Under the pieces are notes generated by a model that ran no database searches, was not told the origin of the DNA, and saw only the letters and a program-made list of their open reading frames with translations. A DNA stretch of 64,000 nucleotides, from assembly GCA_021847015.1 (NCBI GenBank), contig JAJZVW010000017.1:18493-82492 (forward strand), written 5' to 3'. Source of the DNA: Pseudomonadota bacterium. GTDB lineage: Bacteria; Pseudomonadota; Alphaproteobacteria; Rhodospirillales; Magnetospirillaceae. This document shows positions 30,333-36,953 of this stretch, piece by piece; the stretch's first letter is position 1, and the number at the start of each line of letters is the position of its first letter. A program made the position numbers and the translations under genes.

Positions 30333-30377
30333 TGGTCGGAGCGGCGGGATTCGAACCCACGACCCCCAGTCCCCCAG
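30333..30377 (-). tRNA. tRNA-Pro(GGG) 3' fragment, prophage attL core
   Basis: On the - strand this 45-nt piece is the 3' part of a proline tRNA: anticodon loop CTGGGGG (anticodon GGG at 30375-30373), the stem half ACTGG, variable GGGTC, T-arm GTGGG-TTCGAAT-CCCGC, acceptor strand and an encoded CCA. The bases that should supply the 5' stem half (CCAGT) are absent and the match ends abruptly, so the gene is truncated. This is the usual footprint of integration into a tRNA gene; the full tRNA should lie at the other prophage end, outside the window. Confidence 0.85.
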
Positions 30378-30496
30378 AAAAGGGCGTGTCAAGTAACGTA
30401 TTGAAACTAAACGCCTTTAAGAAACCGAAACGGTCTGGAATCGGCGAAAAATAGGCCCCGACTCACAGACAGAGTCACAGACACCCCACAAACGCG

Positions 30497-30536
30497 AAAA
30501 AGCCCCCACCTGGCACTGGCCAGGTGGGGGCTTTTG
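30497..30536. terminator. Bidirectional Rho-independent terminator at prophage edge
   Basis: GCCCCCACCTGG pairs perfectly with CCAGGTGGGGGC (12 bp), preceded by AAAAA and followed by TTTTGTT. It can end - strand prophage late transcription before the host glycosyltransferase, and any + strand read-through into the phage. Confidence 0.85.
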
Positions 30537-30540
30537 TTGG

Positions 30541-30672
30541 GCGCCCAGCATGGGCGCATTCTTGCGGGTGCGAGTCCCGCCGTAAGCTGGTCACAGCGAG
30601 CGAAGTGAGCGGACCCGCATGCCGGGTGGTGTGGCAGGGGAGCGGCCTTACGGCCACCCCCTATGCCGATTG
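30541..30672 (+). ncRNA. Hairpin-rich noncoding stretch, candidate phage RNA
   Basis: The 30200-30674 gap holds no credible gene. After the terminator come consecutive stems on the + strand: CGCCCAGCATGGGCG, GCGGGTGCGAGTCCCGC, GCGAGCGAAGTGAGC, and a longer stem around GGCCTTACGGCC within GGCAGGGG ... CCCCCTATGCC. The GGGTGCGAGTCCC hairpin resembles a tRNA T-arm or a motif of some self-splicing or guide RNAs, but no other part of such RNAs is recognisable and no nuclease gene of that type adjoins. Function unknown. Confidence 0.35.
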
Positions 30673-30674
30673 GA

Positions 30675-30959
30675 TTAGCCGACCGCCGAGACGACGGTCG
30701 GCTGGGGGGCGGGCTCCGAAGGCGGAGCGGGGTCCGCCGGCGCCGGCGCGGCAGCGCGGGCGGCCGTCACGATGGACGGTCCCAGCAGCGTGGCGCGGAT
30801 TTCCGTTTCCTTGGCCGCGAGCGTGTCCCAGTCGGCGTCGGCCGGCCCCGTCGGCGAGTTGTAGACCTTGATGGCCCATTCGACGAAGGCGGCGATATCC
30901 TCTCCGGCCTGGACAACCAGCGGCGTGAGCTGCAGCGCGGCGAGCAGGAAGGGTCCCAT
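30675..30959 (-). CDS. Hypothetical phage protein
   Basis: 94 aa. The N-terminal part (MGPFLLAALQLTPLVVQAGEDIAAFVEWAIKVY) is a helical, partly hydrophobic region of the kind found in small phage proteins annotated at the lysis end. The C-terminus is Ala/Pro-rich and disordered. It is 12 bp downstream of the 225-aa lysis-region protein. I do not recognise the family. The stop-proximal DNA contains a 9-bp perfect stem (AGCCGACCG/CGGTCGGCT). Confidence 0.55.
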   Translation of the reverse strand: MGPFLLAALQLTPLVVQAGEDIAAFVEWAIKVYNSPTGPADADWDTLAAKETEIRATLLGPSIVTAARAAAPAPADPAPPSEPAPQPTVVSAVG

Positions 30960-30971
30960 GGCGGGCTCTCC

Positions 30972-31649
30972 TCAGTTGATGTTGTAGGTGGCGAGGATGG
31001 TCCGCGCCGCGGCGACGGCGTTCTCGGCGCCCGCGATGGCCGCCGAGGCGTCCATGGTGGGATGCTGCCGCACCGTGTCCTCAGCGGCATCCAGCGCCGC
31101 CTTGGCAGCCGCGTCGGCCTTGCGAAGATCCTCCAGCACCGACGGATCGAAACAGACCGGGGGGGCCGCCTGGGCCGAAGCCGGCGCGGCCCCAGCCGGG
31201 CACGCAGGCAGCTTAGCATAAGCCGCCATCGGAGCGAGTACCGCGGCGTCGTAGCCGGCGCGGAGCTCGAAGACCTGGGTGGCCGGCGGCTTGGAGGCGC
31301 AGCCCGACAGCATCCCCGCACCCATCATCGCCAGGAGAATCAGGGGAACGACGGTTCCGGCGGTCGCGGGGGGGGCAGGCTGCGGCGACGGTTCACTCGC
31401 CGGCCGGGGCATCGCGCCCTGGGCCTGAAGCACGGGCGCGGCGATCCGCACGATCCAGGTGACGAAATCCGGCTGCTGGCCGTTCGAGGCATGGCCGACG
31501 TTGACGGCGAGGAAGCTGATGACCTTGCGGATGATCAGCCAGTGGGAACCCGGCGCCGGCTGCGGCATGGCGGCGTCGAGAGCGGAAGCGATGGCGACGA
31601 TGGCCGTTATGACCGGCCACGCCGCGTGCCAGATGGCGGCGTAATCCAT
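30972..31649 (-). CDS. Phage lysis-region protein with membrane segments and lipobox
   Basis: 225 aa. Residues 1-70 are holin-like: a hydrophobic helix (WPVITAIVAIASALDAAM) and a second one around WLIIRKVISFLAVNVGHA. After a Pro-rich linker comes TAGTVVPLILLAMMGAGMLSGC, a typical lipoprotein signal with lipobox LSGC near residue 120, then an Ala-rich helical domain. A lipobox in mid-protein is odd: an internal start (for example MPRPASEP) could yield a separate lipoprotein such as an Rz1-like spanin. The start at 31649 follows GAAAGGA, and the ribosome site is inside the palindrome CCTTTCGCGAAAGG. Confidence 0.55.
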   Translation of the reverse strand: MDYAAIWHAAWPVITAIVAIASALDAAMPQPAPGSHWLIIRKVISFLAVNVGHASNGQQPDFVTWIVRIAAPVLQAQGAMPRPASEPSPQPAPPATAGTVVPLILLAMMGAGMLSGCASKPPATQVFELRAGYDAAVLAPMAAYAKLPACPAGAAPASAQAAPPVCFDPSVLEDLRKADAAAKAALDAAEDTVRQHPTMDASAAIAGAENAVAAARTILATYNIN

Positions 31650-31658
31650 GGATTTTCC

Positions 31659-31672
31659 TTTCGCGAAAGGCC
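31659..31672. promoter_or_regulatory. Palindrome covering the ribosome site of the 31649 gene
   Basis: CCTTTCGCGAAAGG is a perfect 14-bp palindrome. In the - strand transcript its right half supplies the AAGGA of the ribosome site for the gene starting at 31649, so folding would mask initiation. Confidence 0.45.
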
Positions 31673-31687
31673 CGGTGCTCGGGCACG

Positions 31688-31717
31688 AAAAAAGCCGCCG
31701 GGTGCGACCCGGGCGGC
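31688..31717 (-). terminator. Rho-independent terminator upstream of 31649 gene
   Basis: On the - strand a GCCGCCCGGGT/ACCCGGCGGC stem (31694-31717) is followed by TTTTTT (31693-31688). It should stop late - strand transcripts between the lysis cassette and the last two genes. A similar stem plus T-run lies just upstream of the 34081 gene. Confidence 0.75.
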
Positions 31718-31725
31718 GGGACGGT

Positions 31726-31740
31726 GCGAACGACGTTCGC
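31726..31740. promoter_or_regulatory. GCGAACG-A-CGTTCGC palindrome, site 1
   Basis: A perfect 7+1+7 palindrome in the gap upstream of the 31649 gene and next to the + strand promoter. Family of six prophage sites. Confidence 0.6.
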
Positions 31741-31759
31741 GCCGATGCACATTTTTCTG

Positions 31760-31787
31760 TTGACCAGATACACCGACGGTGTATCAT
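31760..31787 (+). promoter_or_regulatory. Sigma70 promoter overlapped by a perfect operator palindrome
   Basis: TTGACC (31760-31765), a 16-bp spacer and TATCAT (31782-31787) form a good promoter pointing at the 31839 gene. GATACACCG and CGGTGTATC (31767-31775 and 31777-31785) are exact reverse complements around one A and occupy the spacer and the -10 box, as an operator should. Confidence 0.7.
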
Positions 31788-31838
31788 CACCTCATCAACG
31801 CGGCGGGATGGCCCGCCGCACGAGGTAGGAGACCTGAG

Positions 31839-32108
31839 ATGACCACCACGCGCTACGCCGCCCTCGCCGCCGCCATCGATACCGATATCGCCGTCGCCCG
31901 CGTCATCGCCGCCGAGGTGGTGGACGGATTCGCGCTCGCCAACGACAGCGGCGCGGGGCGCCTTCACCTGGTGCGCGGACAGCGCGATGACCTGTTCGTC
32001 CGCCCTTCCCCCAGCGGCTTCACCGTCGAGTATTTCGGGTCCGAGGACACTTATTTCGCAGGCATCCTGGTGGCTCGCGCCATCGCCGCCCTCAACGCGC
32101 CGCGCTGA
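31839..32108 (+). CDS. Small prophage protein on opposite strand, function unknown
   Basis: 89 aa, beginning MTTTRYAALAAAIDTDIAVARVIAAEV and ending in a helical Ala-rich segment. A strong GTAGGAGA site lies 6-7 nt upstream and the promoter/operator at 31760 drives it. It has no membrane helix or motif that I recognise. It forms a two-gene + strand unit with the next ORF inside an otherwise - strand late region, so it is likely expressed in the lysogen or under separate control. Confidence 0.62.
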   Translation: MTTTRYAALAAAIDTDIAVARVIAAEVVDGFALANDSGAGRLHLVRGQRDDLFVRPSPSGFTVEYFGSEDTYFAGILVARAIAALNAPR

Positions 32109-32115
32109 TCGCCGT

Positions 32116-32559
32116 ATGACGAGCACTCCGTACGCACTTCTGGTTCATCTCTGCGGACTTTCTCTGCGGGAGGCCGCTGATTTTCACGGCGTGCGCCTGG
32201 ACACGGTCAAATCATGGTCGGCCGGACGGCACCCGGTTCCGGCTGGGGCTATCGTCGAACTGCGCGGTCTTGTCCGCGCCATCGACCGGGCCGCCGCCGA
32301 GACGCTGGCCCTGGTCGCCGAACAGCGGGAAAGGGGCGACGCGGACAAACCCGGCTCCGAGCCGCCCGTCGTCTATCTCGGTCTAGCGTCCGATGATGCC
32401 GAGGCGCAGTCCCTCGGCTGGCCCTGCGCGGGCGCCCGCGCCGCCGTGCTCGCGCGCGTCGTCGCCGGACTTCCTGGCGATACGGCCGTCCGCATCGTGC
32501 CACGCGGGTCCTTCGCCGCGACAGCGGCAGCGCTCGACGCCACGCTCAAGAACCGGTGA
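32116..32559 (+). CDS. HTH-containing prophage protein (putative regulator)
   Basis: 147 aa. Residues about 8-40 (VHLCGLSLREAADFHGVRLDTVKSWSAGRHPVPAGAI) read as a helix-turn-helix of the YdaS/XRE-like kind, followed by a helical linker and a C-terminal alpha/beta region with no known motif. It starts 8 bp after the preceding gene. Its 3' end overlaps the convergent lipase gene by 14 bp. It may bind the palindromic operator upstream of this two-gene unit; that is inference. Confidence 0.6.
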   Translation: MTSTPYALLVHLCGLSLREAADFHGVRLDTVKSWSAGRHPVPAGAIVELRGLVRAIDRAAAETLALVAEQRERGDADKPGSEPPVVYLGLASDDAEAQSLGWPCAGARAAVLARVVAGLPGDTAVRIVPRGSFAATAAALDATLKNR

Positions 32560-33157
32560 CGGGCGCCCCCAGCGCCGCGCAGTAGCGGGCGATGGCGTGA
32601 TCCTCGACCGGATCGTCCGGCACTCCGACCTGGATGAGCGGCGCGGGATGCCGCCAGTCCTCCCACAGCGGGACGGCGGGAGGCAGGTCGGGCACCACGT
32701 CGGCGCCATGGCGATAGAGACGGCAGTGGACGTCGGTGGCATCCAGAACGGCGCCGCAGCCGGGCCCGATGCCGATCCTGGGCGCCCCGAAGGTAACGAC
32801 GGCGCCGGGCGGCTTGCCCAGCCGCGTCCGGTGGACGGCCAGGGCAATCGCCAGCGCGCCGCCCAGGGAATGGCCGATGATTATCAGCGGGCGCCCGGCC
32901 GCCGCCACGTCCGCGCGGACGGCGATGCCAAGCATGGCCTCCCAAATGCCGCGATGAACGGCGCCGATGACGGGGATACGAAGCGGCCCCACGTCCAGAT
33001 CGGCGACGACCTGATGGGCGTCATGCGTTCCCTGGAAGGCGATGACGCGGTGATCGCCCACATCTCGGACGATGGCGCGGGCCGCCCCCGCCGCGATATC
33101 GGGCGGCAGCGCGTAGGCATCCCGGCATAGGCCAGCGCATACGGCGGCGTCGATCAT
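32546..33157 (-). CDS. Prophage-encoded class 3 lipase-like hydrolase
   Basis: A 203-aa alpha/beta hydrolase. VIAFQGTHD and the nucleophile elbow IIIGHSLGGALAIALAV (Ser at about residue 111) match fungal-type (class 3) lipases, as does TFGAPRIG. A later Asp and His (about 155-190) could complete the triad. No signal peptide is seen. The ATG at 33157 overlaps the preceding gene's stop (ATGA). In the lysis cassette it may help membrane release or provide lysogenic benefit; neither is proven. Confidence 0.75.
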   Translation of the reverse strand: MIDAAVCAGLCRDAYALPPDIAAGAARAIVRDVGDHRVIAFQGTHDAHQVVADLDVGPLRIPVIGAVHRGIWEAMLGIAVRADVAAAGRPLIIIGHSLGGALAIALAVHRTRLGKPPGAVVTFGAPRIGIGPGCGAVLDATDVHCRLYRHGADVVPDLPPAVPLWEDWRHPAPLIQVGVPDDPVEDHAIARYCAALGAPVTGS

Positions 33158-33354
33158 CGGGACGCCATCTCCACCAGCCGCGCGAACAGGTCGGCCGCCA
33201 CCAGGAATGCGGTGACGATCCACATGCCGATTTCAGCCGCCATCAACGACGTTCCGATGGCGTCCCGCAAGCGCGTGTGGTTCGGAAGGATGGCGCCAGT
33301 CATCATCATGAGGAAGCCGGCGACGATGCCGAGAAGGGCCGACACGCCGGTCAT
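33154..33354 (-). CDS. Small two-helix membrane protein (holin candidate)
   Basis: A 66-aa protein with two hydrophobic helices, GVSALLGIVAGFLMMMTGAIL and IGMWIVTAFLVAADLFARL, separated by a short charged loop. That is the size and topology of class II holins. It is coupled by ATGA overlaps both to the upstream muramidase and to the downstream lipase gene. It starts at 33354, as set by the overlap. Either this or the 34081 protein could be the holin, the other an antiholin. Confidence 0.6.
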   Translation of the reverse strand: MTGVSALLGIVAGFLMMMTGAILPNHTRLRDAIGTSLMAAEIGMWIVTAFLVAADLFARLVEMASR

Positions 33355-33887
33355 GCCGCGAACTCCTGGCATCGCGCCAGCCATCCGGCCAGGAACCGCT
33401 CTTGGGAGGGATCCTCCACGGCGATGCGGCGGTAGAACTGCTCGCGGTGCGCCAATACGAACGCCGCCAGGCGTCCCGCATCGAGGCGGTTGGCGGCGGC
33501 GACGGTGACGGGACCCAGCACGCCGTCCTCATCGGTCCCGGCCGCCCGCTGCAACGCCAGGACGGCGACAGACGGGCCGCTGGTGACGCCCCAATCCACC
33601 AGGAGGGCGCGGAGACCCATGCCGGCGATTTGGTCGAACCCTGGGCGCCCCCGCGGACTGATGATGGTGCCGCCGAAGCGGATGAACCGCCCGGCATAGA
33701 TCGCCCGCGCCTCGCCCCGGCTCAGGGCCGCCACGTCCGCTGCCAAGCACGGATGGGTGCGCCACGTCGAGAGTGTCGCCAGGGTAATGCCGTAGCGCGT
33801 GGCCCCCCCCGCGTCGTCGGGATCGCAGGTGTAGGCGTCGCCGCCCTCGCGCCGGATCACGGCGGAGATGATGTCGTCGTCGGTCAT
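33351..33887 (-). CDS. GH108 phage endolysin (N-acetylmuramidase)
   Basis: 178 aa. The N-terminal IISAVIRREGGDAYTCDPDDAGGATRYGIT carries the EGG catalytic motif (Glu at residue 14) and DxGGxTxYGI of glycosyl hydrolase family 108. The C-terminal part, with a peptidoglycan-binding-like GVLGPVTVAAAN, is typical. It cleaves the glycan strands of peptidoglycan at lysis. It has no signal peptide, so it needs a holin. Both ends overlap neighbouring genes as ATGA. Confidence 0.88.
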   Translation of the reverse strand: MTDDDIISAVIRREGGDAYTCDPDDAGGATRYGITLATLSTWRTHPCLAADVAALSRGEARAIYAGRFIRFGGTIISPRGRPGFDQIAGMGLRALLVDWGVTSGPSVAVLALQRAAGTDEDGVLGPVTVAAANRLDAGRLAAFVLAHREQFYRRIAVEDPSQERFLAGWLARCQEFAA

Positions 33888-34081
33888 GGCTGCCGCGATC
33901 CCGTATCGGCCGGCTGCCCGTCACGCCACGCGCGCCAGCGCAGCGCCACCCCCAGCGCCAGGAACAGCACGGTCAGCACCAGCACGGCGGCCTGAAGGAT
34001 GGGTGAGACGTCGTTCGTCCACAGGACGGCGAGGGCCGCGCCGAGGCCGGCGAGGATGTCGGGAAACACCTTGTGGGGCAT
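33884..34081 (-). CDS. Phage holin-like membrane protein
   Basis: 65 aa with two hydrophobic segments (DILAGLGAALAVLW and LQAAVLVLTVLFLALGVALRW) and a basic C-terminus, as in small holins. It is immediately upstream of, and overlaps, the endolysin gene. A terminator-like hairpin with T-run sits about 25 bp before its start codon, implying control of lysis-gene transcription. Confidence 0.62.
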   Translation of the reverse strand: MPHKVFPDILAGLGAALAVLWTNDVSPILQAAVLVLTVLFLALGVALRWRAWRDGQPADTGSRQP

Positions 34082-34104
34082 GCTGGAAATCCTTTCGTGG
34101 GCAT

Positions 34105-34126
34105 GAAAAAGCCGCCTCGCGGCGGC
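34105..34126 (-). terminator. Terminator-like stem ahead of the lysis cassette
   Basis: On the - strand GCCGCCGCGAGGCGGC is followed by TTTTT (34110-34106), then CATGCCC and CGAAAGGA before the 34081 start. The layout repeats that seen before the 31649 gene. Confidence 0.7.
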
Positions 34127-34218
34127 CGGTGTCGGTCATGCGGGCCTCCGTCCCGCGGCTCGGGGTGTTCCACCACCCCGGCCCCCGCCGGCCGAGACCG
34201 GTGGGGAAGGTCACATCC

Positions 34219-34743
34219 TCACCACGTCACCGCCTGCACCGCCGCCACGGTGGTCGCCGCGGTGACGGCCGCTTTCCGGGTTTGGAGATGCTGAAACGCC
34301 GCCGCGCCCTGGGCGAACATCGCCGCTGCCAGCCCTTGGAGATCGGCGTAGGCGAACGGCACCTGCGTGTTGTCCTCCGCGACCCAATAGAACCCCGACG
34401 GCGTGGCTTGGGCGGCGACGCAGCCCGCGAGCGCGGCCTGGAGGTTGGCGACCGACGCCGGATCGGCTTGAAAGGTCTTAGCGACGCCGCCCTTGGTGGT
34501 GTAGCTCACCGGCTGCTCAGAGGCAGCGGCATAGGCCGCTTGCAGAGCGCCGACCTGCTGCGCCTGGGCCTCGGCCAGCGTCGGTGGCGGGTTCAGAATC
34601 GCCTGCGCCTGCGCCGCCGCGATGACCGTCCATGACGGCGCCGGCAGCGGCAGTCCCCGCGCGGCGGCATTCGCCTGATCCTGGGCGGACAGGAAATGCA
34701 CTCCGCCGTCGGCGTCTTCGTAGTATTGATCGACGTAAGTCAT
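34219..34743 (-). CDS. Tail-fibre-associated / assembly protein (DUF4376-like)
   Basis: 174 aa beginning MTYVDQYYEDADGGVHFLSAQDQAN, with an Ala/Gln-rich helical middle and a C-terminal repeat-like AAAFQHLQTRKAAVTAATTVAAV. Length, position directly behind the fibre gene and composition resemble DUF4376-containing tail-fibre proteins or chaperones. The start is set at 34743; an 8-residue in-frame extension would enter the fibre gene's 3' end. Confidence 0.6.
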   Translation of the reverse strand: MTYVDQYYEDADGGVHFLSAQDQANAAARGLPLPAPSWTVIAAAQAQAILNPPPTLAEAQAQQVGALQAAYAAASEQPVSYTTKGGVAKTFQADPASVANLQAALAGCVAAQATPSGFYWVAEDNTQVPFAYADLQGLAAAMFAQGAAAFQHLQTRKAAVTAATTVAAVQAVTW

Positions 34744-34753
34744 GACGCACTCC

Positions 34754-36238
34754 TCACCGAAGTTCATCCCAGTACGCGATGGAGATATCCCCGGTCACGA
34801 CATAGCTGGCGCCGGGAGGCACAATAAAATCGGCCCATCCATACGTTCCGTTATCCCCGTAAAAGCCGTAGGTGAGCGTAACGCCATCGATGGTGGGGCT
34901 GATCGAGAACCCGCCGACCGTCCCCTGATTCCCGACAATGTGGACGGCGATGGGGCGAGCGGTCGTGTTGTAGTATGTCGCCCCCAGCGCGCGACTGGCC
35001 GTGACGGCCTGCCATGTCTGGCCTACCCCCAGCGACTGCATTGCCGCGATAGCCTGACCACCTGCGCCCTGAACCAGCGTTGGGCCAGTCGCCCATGTCC
35101 CGGCCGCCGCCTCGGCGATCGCGATATAGCCCACCACGCGGAACGGCACGCTGGACAGGGCGGCGTCGGAGTAAATGACGTTAGCGGCAGTCGCCGCCGC
35201 GCCGATCGCCGTGGTGCTGACCAGTGTGGTTTCGTCCAAATTGACTCCACCACCCATGTTGACGATGCCGAGTTCCACGGTCCCAGCATTGTTCAGGGCG
35301 AGGATCGTCAAGTTGGCCTGCACACCATTCACGGTGCCCAGAGTGGCGCCAGAGGGAACGGTGAGGGACAGCGCCGAGGGGATTGTGACGCTGGAGATCG
35401 TTCCGTCCGTCAGAGTCGCGGAGCGGAATGCCAGGGTGGTCGGGTCCAGGCCGACTGTCAGGGCATTCGCGGCGACCGAAGCAGTGACGGATTGAATCTG
35501 CGGGATCGCCGCAGGATTGACCGCCAGCCCCGCCGCCGTCAGCGTCAGCGTGCCGTCCGCGAGCTTGAGCGTCAAATTCCCATTGGCGTCCAGCGCGAAG
35601 CCGGCGCCGGGGTCCAGGAACGCCAGCGTCTTCAGCCCCAGCGGGGGCAGGTCGCGTTCGTCGGTGATCATCGCCGCGGCGATCGCCGCGCTTGTGGGCT
35701 GCAACGCCACCTGGGCGACGGGCAGCTTGCCGGCCGGCATCGCCGGGGGAACCGGCTGGACGGCCTCGGCGCCGGCGATCACCGACAGCGCGGCGGTGGC
35801 CTCGTCGATGACAATGCGGTCGATGCGGGGGTTGGCGGCCGGCGCCACGAAGGCCGGCGTGGTCTGCGCCGCGATCTGAGTGACCGTCCCGCCCAGGCCC
35901 GGCAGCCAGCCGGCGCCGACCACCACGGTCATGCCGGCGGGGTTGGTGGCGACCGGGGCGAACATGCCCCGCGCGATGGCGGTGTTGGCGGCGACCGCGG
36001 CTTGGATCAGGTTCTCGATGGCGGTCAGGACCTGGGTGTACGTGGTCTTCGAGGGCGTCAGGCCGCCGCCCTGCACCACGTTCAGCAGCTCCATCATGAT
36101 CATGTTCATGAAATCGGAGCGCAGCGCGGTGGCCGGGGTGGCCGTCACCGGATCGCCGTCGGTGAAATAGCCCGCCGTGCCGGGGGCGGCCGGCGCCGGC
36201 AGCGTGCTCGCCACCGTCGGATCGTCGTACTGATACAT
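34754..36238 (-). CDS. Phage tail fibre protein
   Basis: 494 aa. The N-terminal ~110 residues (GTAGYFTDGDP ... LRSDFMNMIMMELLNVVQGGGLTPSKTTYTQVL) are the conserved baseplate-attachment region of many tail fibres. The middle and C-terminal parts are Thr/Ser/Ala-rich beta-strand repeats ending in a receptor-binding-like domain (WADFIVPPGASYVVTG). It determines host range by recognising a surface receptor. It follows the gp48-like gene by 9 bp. Confidence 0.85.
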   Translation of the reverse strand: MYQYDDPTVASTLPAPAAPGTAGYFTDGDPVTATPATALRSDFMNMIMMELLNVVQGGGLTPSKTTYTQVLTAIENLIQAAVAANTAIARGMFAPVATNPAGMTVVVGAGWLPGLGGTVTQIAAQTTPAFVAPAANPRIDRIVIDEATAALSVIAGAEAVQPVPPAMPAGKLPVAQVALQPTSAAIAAAMITDERDLPPLGLKTLAFLDPGAGFALDANGNLTLKLADGTLTLTAAGLAVNPAAIPQIQSVTASVAANALTVGLDPTTLAFRSATLTDGTISSVTIPSALSLTVPSGATLGTVNGVQANLTILALNNAGTVELGIVNMGGGVNLDETTLVSTTAIGAAATAANVIYSDAALSSVPFRVVGYIAIAEAAAGTWATGPTLVQGAGGQAIAAMQSLGVGQTWQAVTASRALGATYYNTTARPIAVHIVGNQGTVGGFSISPTIDGVTLTYGFYGDNGTYGWADFIVPPGASYVVTGDISIAYWDELR

Positions 36239-36247
36239 GCGCGTGCC

Positions 36248-36844
36248 TCAATGGTAGCGGAATTGCAGGACGGTGTGGGGGGGCGCCAGGGCGGCCAGCT
36301 CGCATTCGAGTAACGCGTTGCCCCAGGCTTGCAGCGGATCGCCCATGGATGACTGGCCCATGCGGAAGGGCGTGATCGTATCGAGGGGCGCCTCGATCGC
36401 CCAGGTGTGTGCCCAGTCGGGGGCGCCCAGGGGCGCGCCCATGGCCGTCTGGCCCATGCGGAACTGGGCGAACATGGTGACGGTCACCGTGTAGCCGAGG
36501 CTAGCGGCGACGCCGATATAGTCCGAGGCGCGCTGGCCCGCGAGGCCGACGAACCGCGATACCACGCTCGCGCGCCGCGCTTGCGTGGTGAGCGACGTCC
36601 CTGCGCAGGCGTCGGGCAGCCCCAGCGACGATTCCCATTCCGGCAGCAGCTCGTAGGTCGAGGGCGGGAAGGCCTCGGCCATCACCTGCGCCGCCCGGGT
36701 GCCGCTGCGCTCGTAGACCGGCGCCAGACCGGCCAACGCCAGCGTCATGACGGCGTCCGCCTCGCGCGGCCACACCCGCCCGCGCGGCATCAGCGCCTGG
36801 AGCGCCGAAAGGTAATCGGCGGCAGTGAACGTGGGAATCGGCAT
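36248..36844 (-). CDS. Mu gp48-like baseplate protein (YmfQ/DUF2313)
   Basis: 198 aa. The start ADYLSALQALMPRGRVWPREADAVM and STYELLPEWESSLGLPD are diagnostic of YmfQ/gp48 tail proteins, which sit at the baseplate edge next to the fibre. Two copies of a FRMGQxxMG motif (FRMGQTAMGAPL and FRMGQSSMGDPL) form an internal duplication. A GCGAACGGCGTTCGC site lies 90 bp upstream. Confidence 0.86.
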   Translation of the reverse strand: MPIPTFTAADYLSALQALMPRGRVWPREADAVMTLALAGLAPVYERSGTRAAQVMAEAFPPSTYELLPEWESSLGLPDACAGTSLTTQARRASVVSRFVGLAGQRASDYIGVAASLGYTVTVTMFAQFRMGQTAMGAPLGAPDWAHTWAIEAPLDTITPFRMGQSSMGDPLQAWGNALLECELAALAPPHTVLQFRYH

Positions 36845-36933
36845 TTTGTTTAGTCCCTCAATCGCCGGGCGGCCGGCGGCCGCCGGCCTAGGCTTTCGCG
36901 CGAACGATCGCGCGGGGCCTCAATGGCCCAGTC

Positions 36934-36948
36934 GCGAACGGCGTTCGC
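36934..36948. promoter_or_regulatory. GCGAACGGCGTTCGC palindrome, site 2
   Basis: A perfect 7+1+7 palindrome in the 109-bp gap between the gp47-like and gp48-like genes, which is one of the few noncoding gaps in the tail operon. Confidence 0.6.
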
Positions 36949-36953
36949 TCCCA

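Noticed and set aside
30333..30409. A complete tRNA gene at the prophage boundary
   Set aside because: The 5' half does not pair: CCAGT, needed for the anticodon stem, is absent and no D-arm or acceptor 5' strand follows. Only a 3' fragment is present.
30565..30581. GCGGGTGCGAGTCCCGC as the T-arm of another tRNA
   Set aside because: There is no acceptor stem, D-arm or anticodon arm at the right distances on either strand.
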